DNA from: JAVJUS01 sp040220455
GTDB lineage: Bacteria; Pseudomonadota; Alphaproteobacteria; DSM-16000; Inquilinaceae
Direction of reading: 5' to 3'
DNA: 64,000 nt
Assembly: GCA_040220455.1 (NCBI GenBank)
Contig: JAVJUS010000075.1
Location: 62,001-126,000 of the forward strand
The position numbers and the translations under genes are program-made. Positions 56,993-64,000 of this stretch are shown here, in pieces; position 1 is the first letter of the stretch, and each line of letters opens with the position of its first letter. Under the pieces are notes generated by a model. That model saw only the letters and a program-made list of their open reading frames with translations, had not been told where the DNA came from and ran no database searches.

Positions 56993-58150
56993 ATGGCGGA
57001 GTCCGGCCGCTCGGACCCCGAGACCCGCACGATCCGGACGGTCGTTCGGCGCACGGTTGGCGTCGCCGCGGTCGCGACGGCGCTGGCGCTGGCCGTCATC
57101 GCCTATGTCGGCTGGACCGACCTGGCGCTGCACGCCCGCACCGGTCCGCACGAGGATGGCTTCGTCCCCCGACACATCGGCATGCTGGTGGTGCTGGGCG
57201 TCCTGATCGTCGGGAGCTCGACCGTGGTCGTCGCGAGCGTCGTGCGCAACATGCAGCGCATGGCCGCCCAGGAGGCCGAGTTGCGTCGCCGCGTCGAGGA
57301 ATCGGAGGCCGCGCGCGCCGCGCTCGAGGAAAAGAGCCGGGAGATGAGCGAGCTCGCCGCCGCGCTGGAGCAGGCCCGTGCCGAGGCGGTGGCCGCCCGG
57401 CGGGTCGCCGACCGGGCCAATGCGGCGAAGTCGGAGTTCCTGGCCCGGATGAGCCACGAGCTGCGCACCCCGCTCAACGCCATCCTCGGCTTCTCCGAGA
57501 TCATCCGCGATCCGATCCGGGGTCTGGAGGACATCGATCTCTATCGCCAGTATGCCGGCGATATCCACGACAGCGGCTCGCACCTCCTACTGCTGATCAA
57601 CGACATCCTCGACCTTGCCAAGGTCGAGGCGGGCCGGTTCGAGCTGGCCGAGGAGCTGGTCGCGCCGGCCGATGTGATCCGACGCGTCGTGCGTCTGATG
57701 AAGCAGACCGCGATGCAGCGCGGTGTCGAGGTGCTGGTCGAGGCGGCGCCGGACACGCCGCTGGTCCGCGGGGACGAGCGCGTCATGCGCCAGATGCTGT
57801 TCAACCTCGTCTCGAACTCGGTCAAGTTCACCGACCCGGGCAACGCGGTGAGGCTGATCACGGAACGCGAGGGCGACGGCCTCTCGCTCGTGGTCGCCGA
57901 CGAGGGCATTGGCATCGGCAAGCACGACCTGGCCGTGGCGATGCAGCCCTTCGGCCAGGTCTCCGGCGGGCTCGATCGCTCGCGCAACGGCACCGGCCTC
58001 GGCCTGCCGTTGACCAAGTCGCTCATCGAGCTCCATGGCGGGCGTTTCGAGATCGAGAGCACGCCGGGCGTGGGCACGCGCGTCACCCTCTGGTTCCCGC
58101 CCGAGCGCGTGGTCGAGCCCGAGCAGGGCGACCTGCGCCGGACCGGCTGA
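56993..58150 (+). CDS. Membrane-bound sensor histidine kinase
   Basis: A 385-residue kinase. Two transmembrane helices (about 21-40 and 63-83) enclose a very short periplasmic loop (LHARTGPHEDGFVPRH). A coiled coil (about 88-145) leads to HisKA with His155 in SHELRTPLNAILGFSEI and an HATPase with FNLVSNSVKFT, DEGIGIG, MQPFGQ and GTGLGLPLT. There is no PAS, HAMP or receiver domain, so sensing would be through the membrane or the short loop. GGGAAGG (56977-56983) precedes the ATG at 56993 by 9 nt. The partner regulator is not adjacent; the gene converges with the EAL-GGDEF gene 19 nt away. Confidence 0.92.
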   Translation: MAESGRSDPETRTIRTVVRRTVGVAAVATALALAVIAYVGWTDLALHARTGPHEDGFVPRHIGMLVVLGVLIVGSSTVVVASVVRNMQRMAAQEAELRRRVEESEAARAALEEKSREMSELAAALEQARAEAVAARRVADRANAAKSEFLARMSHELRTPLNAILGFSEIIRDPIRGLEDIDLYRQYAGDIHDSGSHLLLLINDILDLAKVEAGRFELAEELVAPADVIRRVVRLMKQTAMQRGVEVLVEAAPDTPLVRGDERVMRQMLFNLVSNSVKFTDPGNAVRLITEREGDGLSLVVADEGIGIGKHDLAVAMQPFGQVSGGLDRSRNGTGLGLPLTKSLIELHGGRFEIESTPGVGTRVTLWFPPERVVEPEQGDLRRTG

Positions 58151-58169
58151 AGCCGGCGCGGGGCGGCAG

Positions 58170-60158
58170 CTAACTCCCGTCCTCGACCGTCTCGACGACC
58201 AGCCCCGCAGGATCGCGCTTGGCGGCGCGCTTGGCCCGGGCGATCGACCGGCCGATCGCCTCGTCGTCGCCGCGCGGCGCATCGGCGGGCAGTCGGACGA
58301 GCGCCGCGCTGCAGGTCATCAGGGCGAAACGGCGCTGGCGCCCGTCCCGGTCGCGTGCCGTGATGTGCCCGCGCTCCCGGCTTTCGGCGTCGTAGAAGCT
58401 CTCCACGTCGCGGCGGAAGGTCTCGAGCATCTCCATGACGGCCGCACGCACGGTGTCGACATTCGCCGTGCGCGCGCCGGCGAAGAAGTCGTCCCCGCCG
58501 ACATGGCCGACGAACAGGCCCAGCGGCTCCAGATGCGTGCGCATCAACTCGGCGAAGCGCAGCAGGACCCGGTCGCCCTGGCGGAAGCCGAAGGTGTCGT
58601 TGAAGGGCTTGAAATTGTCGAGGTCGAAATACGCCAGGATATGGCCCTCGGCCTCGTTCTCGCGGGCTTCCGCGACCCATTCGGTGATGCCGGTGTTGCC
58701 CGGCAGCTTGGTCAGCGGGTTCTGGTCGCGGGCCTGCGCCAGGTTCTTCTCGTTGAGGATGCGCAGCAGGGAAGCGGCGCTCAGCACGCCGGCATATCGG
58801 GTGTCCTCGACGATCAGGATGCCGGCCGGATTCTCGTTGAGGGAGTAGGTGGTCAGCACCTGTTCGATCGGCGTGTCGACCTCGCATTGCGGGCAGCGCG
58901 ACAGGAAATGCGCGAGCCGGCGGCCGACGGAGCGGTTCGACAGCAGGTCGCGGCCGTATTGGGAATAGGTGAAGTCCTTCAGGTCCTGTTCGTGGACGAT
59001 GCCCAGCGGCCGGTCCTCGTCGTCGACGATGGGAAAGAAGTTCTGCGCCTTGTTGAGGCGGAAGATCTCGAAGACCTCGTCCATCGTCGCGGTGACGCGC
59101 AGGCTCGGCACCGGATCGATCTGCTCGCGGATCAGGTGCTGGTCGCCGGTGCCGCGCCGGCGGGCCCGGCGCGCCGCCTCCGCCACCGCGTCGTAGCGCG
59201 CGTGCAGGCCGTCGGGATCGAGGGTGGGCCGGGCGATCAGGTAGCCCTGGACGAGATCGCAGCCGATCTCCCGGCACACGGCGAGCTCACGCTCGGTCTC
59301 CACGCCCTCGGCGACCACCATGATGCCCAGCACGCGGGCGAGCTGGACGATCGAGGCGACGAACATCCGCTTCTTGTGGTCGGCGTCGATGCCAGAGACG
59401 AAGAACCGATCGAGCTTCACCAGGTCGGGTTGCTGGTCGTAGAGCAGCTTGAGCCCCGAGAACCCGGTGCCGAAGTCGTCGATCGCGAGCATGTAGGACT
59501 GCACCCGGTAGCGGTCGAGCATGCTGCGGATCCGCCAGCCGTCCTCCACCGACTGGGATTCCGGCAGCTCGAAGCAGACCGAGGTGGACAGCAGGCCGTG
59601 GCGCGACAGGAGCTGCGCGGTCAGGTGCGGGCGGTAGTCCGGCGAGGCCAGGACCCGGGCGTCGAGGTTGAAGAACAGCCGCAGCCCGCCGCCGCCACCG
59701 GCGGCGCGCGCGACGCCCGTGCGCTCGACGAAGGCCGCGATCGCCTTCTCCCGCAGGATGATGTCGGTGCGGTGCAGGACCCCCAGCCGGTCGGCGGTGT
59801 CGAGGACCGAGAAGATCGACGGCAGGCCCATGGCATCGAAGCCGCGCAGCAGCGCCTCGAAGCCGAAGGTCGCGCCCGAGCGCGCGTTGACGATCGGCTG
59901 AAAGGCATAGTCGACGCAGGCTTCGACGGCTGCCAGGAAGGCCGCCGGGCCGTCGGGGCCGTCGAAGGGAGCGTCGGACCCCTCGTCTCGCGTCGGCTGA
60001 TGGGAAGCGGCGCGCACGGGAGTAGCGCCGGAATCGGTATCGGGCCGGTCGCCCGTCCCGGCCGGCCGCTGCGGGTCGTCGCGCTGCGGCGGCGATCCGG
60101 AAGACCCGGACCCGCCTGCGGTGGCGGCCAGCGGTGGCGGCTCGCTCGTCGGCGCCAT
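58170..60158 (-). CDS. Cyclic-di-GMP protein with EAL-CBS-CBS-GGDEF architecture
   Basis: A 662-residue cytosolic protein. A disordered Pro/Gly/Ser-rich leader (1-65) is followed by EAL (about 75-330), two CBS motifs (about 345-470) and a C-terminal GGDEF (about 478-640). The EAL site is complete: Glu101 (EALL), Asn164, Glu197, Asp227/Asp228, Lys248, Glu284 and Gln304, so it should hydrolyse c-di-GMP. The GGDEF signature reads GGDDF (554-558) with a normal DLDNFKPFND, so synthase activity is possible but uncertain. CBS pairs bind adenine nucleotides and may set the balance. EAL before GGDEF is the reverse of the common order. The ATG at 60158 was chosen over one 24 codons upstream. Confidence 0.92.
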   Translation of the reverse strand: MAPTSEPPPLAATAGGSGSSGSPPQRDDPQRPAGTGDRPDTDSGATPVRAASHQPTRDEGSDAPFDGPDGPAAFLAAVEACVDYAFQPIVNARSGATFGFEALLRGFDAMGLPSIFSVLDTADRLGVLHRTDIILREKAIAAFVERTGVARAAGGGGGLRLFFNLDARVLASPDYRPHLTAQLLSRHGLLSTSVCFELPESQSVEDGWRIRSMLDRYRVQSYMLAIDDFGTGFSGLKLLYDQQPDLVKLDRFFVSGIDADHKKRMFVASIVQLARVLGIMVVAEGVETERELAVCREIGCDLVQGYLIARPTLDPDGLHARYDAVAEAARRARRRGTGDQHLIREQIDPVPSLRVTATMDEVFEIFRLNKAQNFFPIVDDEDRPLGIVHEQDLKDFTYSQYGRDLLSNRSVGRRLAHFLSRCPQCEVDTPIEQVLTTYSLNENPAGILIVEDTRYAGVLSAASLLRILNEKNLAQARDQNPLTKLPGNTGITEWVAEARENEAEGHILAYFDLDNFKPFNDTFGFRQGDRVLLRFAELMRTHLEPLGLFVGHVGGDDFFAGARTANVDTVRAAVMEMLETFRRDVESFYDAESRERGHITARDRDGRQRRFALMTCSAALVRLPADAPRGDDEAIGRSIARAKRAAKRDPAGLVVETVEDGS

Positions 60159-60307
60159 GATCCCGTCCTGTAGCCTTCGGCGACGTCGCGTCGATGCACG
60201 CGCGGGACGATACGCCTGACGAGTTACCAAGTCGTGAGCCTCCCGATAGAACGCAACTTTTTAGCGAGGCCGGGGCCTCATGGCACAGCGGGCAGGATCG
60301 GCGTCTA

Positions 60308-60358
60308 TTGACGGTGCCCCGGCGGGCGGCATAGAGTATAATTGTATGATAATAAAAA
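60308..60358 (+). promoter_or_regulatory. AT-rich promoter/operator patch upstream of sugar ABC operon
   Basis: A sharp AT-rich island in GC-rich DNA. TTGACG is at 60308-60313 and a perfect TATAAT at 60337-60342, but the 23-nt spacing is too long; CATAGA or TAGAGT, spaced 16-18 nt, could serve as the -10 instead. The segment ATTGTATGATAAT (60341-60353) is an imperfect palindrome resembling GntR/FadR-type operators (T-x-G-T-x3-A-x2-A). Regulated expression of the importer genes is likely; the regulator is not in the window. Confidence 0.45.
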
Positions 60359-60426
60359 GCGGTTCGGGTCAAGACGCCGGACCGATCCCGAAGGCCGGCG
60401 GCCTTCGACCAAGGGGGGAAACGACC

Positions 60427-61497
60427 ATGACCGTGGCGATCGATCGCATCGCCGTCGCGCTCGCGGGCCTCGGCCTGATCGCGGCGGCCGCCGGGCCGGC
60501 TGTGGCCCAGGACGGCGACACCTCCGACATGCGCATCGCGCTGTCGAACAACTACGCGGGCAATTCCTGGCGCCAGTCCATGCTGCAGAGCTGGGGCGAG
60601 GTGGCGGACACGGCCGTCGGCGAGGGGCTCGTCGCCGAGGCGCCGTCCTTCACGACGGCCGAGAACCAGGCGACCGAGCAGGCGGCCCAGATCCAGAACC
60701 TGATCCTCGAAGGCTACGACGCCATCGTCGTCAACGCGGCGTCGCCGACCGCGCTGAACGGCACGGTCAAGCAGGCCTGCGACGCCGGCATTACCGTCGT
60801 CTCCTTCGACGGCATCGTGACCGAGCCCTGCGCCTGGCGCATCGTCATCGACTTCGCCGGCATGGGCGAGACCCAGGTGAACTATCTCGCCGGGCGCCTG
60901 ACCGATGGCGGCAATCTTCTGGAAATCCGCGGCCTGGCGGGCGTCTTCGTCGACGACGAGATCCACAAGGGCATCGTGCGTGGGGTCGAGGAGCACGATC
61001 AATTCGAGGTCGTCGGCTCGGTCCATGGCGACTGGACCCAGACCGTCGCCCAGCGCGAGGTCGCGGGCATCCTGCCGACGCTGCCGGAAATCGACGGCGT
61101 GGTCACCCAGGGCGGGGACGGCTACGGCGCGGCGCAGGCCTTCGAGGCGGCCGACCGCCCGCTGCCGATCATCATCATGGGCAACCGTCACGACGAGCTG
61201 ACCTGGTGGCAGGAGCAGCGCGACGAGACCGGCTACGAGACCATGTCCCTGTCGATCGCGCCGGCGTCCTCGCAGGTGGCGTTCTGGGTCGCCCAGAGGA
61301 TCCTGGCCGGGGCCGACGTGCCCCAGGAGCTGACCCTGCCGACCCTGGTCGTCGAGCAGGACGAGCTCGACTACTGGCTCGAGCGCACGCCGGAGGGCGG
61401 CGTCACCAACGCGACCTACACGCAAGACTGGGTCGTCTCGCTGATCGACGCCGTGAAGGCGGGCGAGGAGCCGCCGGCCACGCCGACGGTCGATTGA
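60427..61497 (+). CDS. Sugar-type ABC transporter substrate-binding protein (Peripla_BP_4)
   Basis: A 356-residue periplasmic protein of the ribose/inositol/autoinducer-2 binding class. The signal peptide (RIAVALAGLGLIAAAAGPAV) is cleaved near AVA-Q28. Typical segments are MRIALSNNYAGNSWRQSML at the start of the mature protein, ATEQAAQIQNLILEGYDAIVVNA, and ACDAGITVVSFDGI. GGGGGAAACGACC precedes the ATG at 60427. The ligand is not deducible; sugars, polyols and purine-like compounds are all known for the class. It begins the operon with an ATPase and a permease downstream. Confidence 0.9.
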   Translation: MTVAIDRIAVALAGLGLIAAAAGPAVAQDGDTSDMRIALSNNYAGNSWRQSMLQSWGEVADTAVGEGLVAEAPSFTTAENQATEQAAQIQNLILEGYDAIVVNAASPTALNGTVKQACDAGITVVSFDGIVTEPCAWRIVIDFAGMGETQVNYLAGRLTDGGNLLEIRGLAGVFVDDEIHKGIVRGVEEHDQFEVVGSVHGDWTQTVAQREVAGILPTLPEIDGVVTQGGDGYGAAQAFEAADRPLPIIIMGNRHDELTWWQEQRDETGYETMSLSIAPASSQVAFWVAQRILAGADVPQELTLPTLVVEQDELDYWLERTPEGGVTNATYTQDWVVSLIDAVKAGEEPPATPTVD

Positions 61498-61561
61498 GCG
61501 CGAAGGACGGACGGGCGACAGGCGGGCGGCACGGGCAGGCGGAACGGAGTCGGGGCGCGAC

Positions 61562-63037
61562 ATGGCCGATCCGACGGTTCGCCTGACCGGTGTCGCCAAG
61601 AGCTACGGGGCCGTGCGCGCCCTGGCCGGCGTCGACCTGGCGGTCGACGCCGGCGTGTGCCTGGGCTTGGTCGGCCACAACGGCGCCGGCAAGTCGACGC
61701 TGATGCATGTCCTGGCCGGGACGCTGGCACCGGACAGCGGCTCGATCCTCGTCGACGGCGTGGACCGGACGGCCGGCTGGTCGGTCGCCGCGGCCCATGC
61801 GGCCGGCGTGCGCTGCGTCTTCCAGGAGCTCTCGCTCTGCCCGAACCTGACCGTGGCGGAGAACGCGCGGGTCTTCCATCCGGGCCTGCGCGGCTTGGGC
61901 TGGAAGCGGCGCGCCGGCCGGCTGATCATGGACCGGCTCGACCACATGTTCCCGGGCCACGGCATCGGGGCGGGGGACACGGTCGGCGACCTGTCGATCG
62001 GCCGCCGCCAGATGGTCGAGATCGCCCGGGCCTTCACCGTCACCGACGCGCCTGCGCGTCTGGTGATCCTCGACGAGCCGACCTCCTCGCTCGATTCCGT
62101 GGCGGCCGACCAGCTTCTCGACGCCGTGCGCCATGCCACGCGCGAGGGGATCGGCTGCATCCTCATCTCCCACCTGCTGGGCGAGATCCTGGCCGCCGGA
62201 GACCGGGTCGTGGTCATGCGCGACGGTTCGGTGGTCGCCGACCGCCCGGCCGAGGGCCTGTCCCGCGACGCCCTGGTCGAGGCCATGGGCTCGGTCGCCC
62301 GGCCGGACGCCGGGGCGGCGCGCCAGACCGCCGATCGCGCCGGCCGCGCGCCGATGGCGAGCGCCGCCACCCGCGACCGGCGCGGCCGCGAGGGCCTGAC
62401 CGTGACCGCCGGCAAGGGGGAGATCGTCGGCCTCGCCGGGCTCGCCGGGCATGGTCAGACGGACACGCTGCTGCGCCTGTTCAGGGCCGCCGAGGGGCGC
62501 CGCGTCGCCGGCGTGTCGGTCGAGGCGCCGGCCGCGTTCATCGCCGGCGACCGCCAGACCGAGGGCATCTTTCCGCTCTGGTCGATCGCCCGGAACGTCA
62601 CGGTGCGGTCCTTCCCCGCGGTGCGCCGGCGCGGCTTGCTCGACCCTGATCGCGAACGGGCGCTGGCCGAGGAGTGGCGCCGGCGCATCGGGATCCGCAC
62701 GCCGGACGTCGCCAACCCGATCCTGAGCCTGTCGGGTGGCAACCAGCAGAAGGTTCTCTTCGCCCGCGCGCTCGCCTCCGAGGCGGAGATCGTGCTGATG
62801 GACGACCCGATGCGCGGCGTCGACGTGGGCACCAAGCGGGAAGTCTACGACCTGATCCGCGCCGAGGCCGACCGCGGCCGCTGCTTCGTCTGGTACACCA
62901 CCGAGATGGAGGAGCTGGTCAACTGCGACCATGTCTACGTCTTCCGCGACGGCGGCGTGGTCGCCGACCTGCCGGCCTCGGAATTCACCGAGCAGAAGGT
63001 GCTTCAATCCTCCTTCGAGGCGGAGGGCGCGGCGTGA
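61562..63037 (+). CDS. Sugar-type ABC transporter ATP-binding protein (RbsA-like, two domains)
   Basis: A 491-residue double ATPase. The first domain has Walker A GHNGAGKST, the Q-loop FQELSLCPNLTVAENARV, signature LSIGRRQMVEIARAF and Walker B LVILDEPTSSLDS. The second has a degenerate Walker A (GLAGHGQTDTL, no Lys), as is usual for RbsA/MglA proteins, with signature LSGGNQQKVLFARAL and Walker B VLMDDPMRGVDVG; Asp replaces the usual Glu after the Walker B Asp. The stop overlaps the permease start by GTGA. Confidence 0.93.
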   Translation: MADPTVRLTGVAKSYGAVRALAGVDLAVDAGVCLGLVGHNGAGKSTLMHVLAGTLAPDSGSILVDGVDRTAGWSVAAAHAAGVRCVFQELSLCPNLTVAENARVFHPGLRGLGWKRRAGRLIMDRLDHMFPGHGIGAGDTVGDLSIGRRQMVEIARAFTVTDAPARLVILDEPTSSLDSVAADQLLDAVRHATREGIGCILISHLLGEILAAGDRVVVMRDGSVVADRPAEGLSRDALVEAMGSVARPDAGAARQTADRAGRAPMASAATRDRRGREGLTVTAGKGEIVGLAGLAGHGQTDTLLRLFRAAEGRRVAGVSVEAPAAFIAGDRQTEGIFPLWSIARNVTVRSFPAVRRRGLLDPDRERALAEEWRRRIGIRTPDVANPILSLSGGNQQKVLFARALASEAEIVLMDDPMRGVDVGTKREVYDLIRAEADRGRCFVWYTTEMEELVNCDHVYVFRDGGVVADLPASEFTEQKVLQSSFEAEGAA

Positions 63038-64000
63038 GCGACAGCCGTCCCGTTCCCGCGCTGCCGGGCCGCGCGTCGCTGGGCGCGGCGGCCGTGCCGC
63101 GCCTGTTGCGCGCGATCCTGCCGGGGCTTGCCCTGGCCGTCATCCTTGTGGCGATCTTCATCCTTCAGCCCCGGGCGATGAGCTATTTCGGGCTCAACCT
63201 GCTGCTCAACCTTTCGATCCCGATCGTCTTCGCCACGCTCGCGCAGATGTTCATCCTGACGGTCGGCGACCTGGACCTGTCGGTCGGCGGCATGGTCAGC
63301 TTCGTGGCCACGGTCAGCGTGACCTACCTGGCCGAGCAGCCGGTCCTGGGCGTGGCGATCCTGATCGGGGCGATCGCGCTCTACGCCTGTGTCGGCGCGC
63401 TGATCGAGCTGCGCCGCCTGCCGGCGATCGTGGTCACGCTCGGCATGTCGTTCGTCTGGTTCGGCCTCGCCGTCCTGGTGCTGCCGTCGCCGGGCGGCCG
63501 GGCGCCGGAATGGCTGATCGCGCTGATGGCCTGGAAGCCGCCGGTGATTCCGCTGCCGATCCTGGCGGCGCTGCTGATCGCCGCCATCGGTCACATCGCG
63601 CTGATGACCTCGTCCTACGGCGCGATCCTGCGCGGCGCCGGCGGCAATGCCCGGTCGATCGCGCGGGCCGGCTGGTCGATGCTGCGGGTGCGCATGACGC
63701 TCTACGCGCTCGCCGGGTTCATGGGCGTACTCTCCGGCCTCTCGCTGACCGGCATCACGACCTCGGCGGATTCGAACATCGCCCTGCGCTACACGCTGAT
63801 CTCCATCGCCGGAGCGATCCTGGGCGGCAGCGAGTTCGTCGGCGGCCGCGTCTCGCCGATCGGCGCCGTGCTGGGCGCGCTGACGATGACGCTCGCGGCG
63901 TCGTTCCTGAGCTTCCTGCGCCTGTCGCCGGATTGGCAGATCGGCGTGCAGGGCGCGATCCTGATCCTGGTCCTGGCGCTGCGCGCCCTGATCAACGCGT
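63034..64000 (+). CDS. Sugar-type ABC transporter permease (RbsC-like), truncated by window end
   Basis: The frame opens at GTG 63034, coupled to the ATPase stop, and remains open to the last base; at least 322 residues are visible. After a hydrophilic start of about 25 residues come successive helices with family landmarks: AQMFILTVGDLDLSVGGMVS, RRLPAIVVTLGMSFVWFGLA, and ISIAGAILGGSEFVGGRVSP, all typical of RbsC/AraH/MglC permeases. It would form the membrane channel for the binding protein and double ATPase upstream. Only a short C-terminus should be missing. Confidence 0.93.
   Translation, partial: MSDSRPVPALPGRASLGAAAVPRLLRAILPGLALAVILVAIFILQPRAMSYFGLNLLLNLSIPIVFATLAQMFILTVGDLDLSVGGMVSFVATVSVTYLAEQPVLGVAILIGAIALYACVGALIELRRLPAIVVTLGMSFVWFGLAVLVLPSPGGRAPEWLIALMAWKPPVIPLPILAALLIAAIGHIALMTSSYGAILRGAGGNARSIARAGWSMLRVRMTLYALAGFMGVLSGLSLTGITTSADSNIALRYTLISIAGAILGGSEFVGGRVSPIGAVLGALTMTLAASFLSFLRLSPDWQIGVQGAILILVLALRALINA

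Noticed and set aside
60337..60342. Perfect TATAAT paired with TTGACG at 60308 as a standard promoter
   Set aside because: Spacing of 23 nt is too long for sigma70; the elements are reported as a regulatory patch instead of a defined promoter.

Overview
The window is high-GC, densely coded DNA from an alphaproteobacterium, most likely of the Rhodospirillales or a related order. Evidence for this: strong GC bias at third codon positions, DUF2336, DUF1127 and DUF2007 genes, many ATGA/GTGA overlaps, and a housekeeping block (polyprenyl synthase, DUF2007, methyltransferase, S49 peptidase, glyQ, glyS, ppdK) in an order typical of that class. No phage, transposase, CRISPR array or obvious pseudogene is visible. 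Gene identities rest on motif recognition by eye, not on database searches.

Layout. 1-1.6 kb: end of a TAXI-type TRAP transporter fusion with a universal stress protein. 1.6-3.7 kb: a conserved unknown and a DUF2336 protein. 4.1-8.5 kb: a DctPQM TRAP transporter plus an alpha/beta hydrolase. 9.0-15.0 kb: a signalling region with a small conserved protein, a truncated haemoglobin overlapping a PAS-class III adenylate cyclase, a DUF1127 protein, and a five-PAS hybrid histidine kinase overlapping an OmpR-type regulator. 15-17 kb: a UPF0149/SEC-C protein, a small exported protein and a 2OG-Fe(II) oxygenase. 17.4-23.1 kb: a complete Dpp-type ABC importer.

23.3-39.2 kb, all on the plus strand, looks like a catabolic locus. 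It holds an FAD subunit and a fused Fe-S/molybdopterin hydroxylase, a 6-hydroxynicotinate-reductase-like flavo-iron-sulfur protein, a UPF0280 (ApbE-like) protein, an AA_synth (DUF1185) protein, a Liv-type ABC importer with fused permeases, and hydantoinase A/B. The inferred logic is import, Mo-dependent hydroxylation, ring reduction and ATP-dependent lactam opening of an N-heterocycle. UPF0280 is a candidate flavin-attachment factor for the reductase. This is the most interesting system here.

39.3-41.4 kb: a lipoprotein, three small membrane proteins and tRNA-Pro(CGG). 41.5-51.1 kb: the housekeeping block. 51.2-56.9 kb: AI-2E-type permease, lysophospholipase-like hydrolase, DUF1194 protein, a REP-like doublet, YgfZ, an AcuI-type reductase and a small lipoprotein. 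57-60.2 kb: a membrane histidine kinase convergent with an EAL-CBS-CBS-GGDEF protein. 60.4-64 kb: a sugar-type ABC importer whose permease runs off the end of the window.
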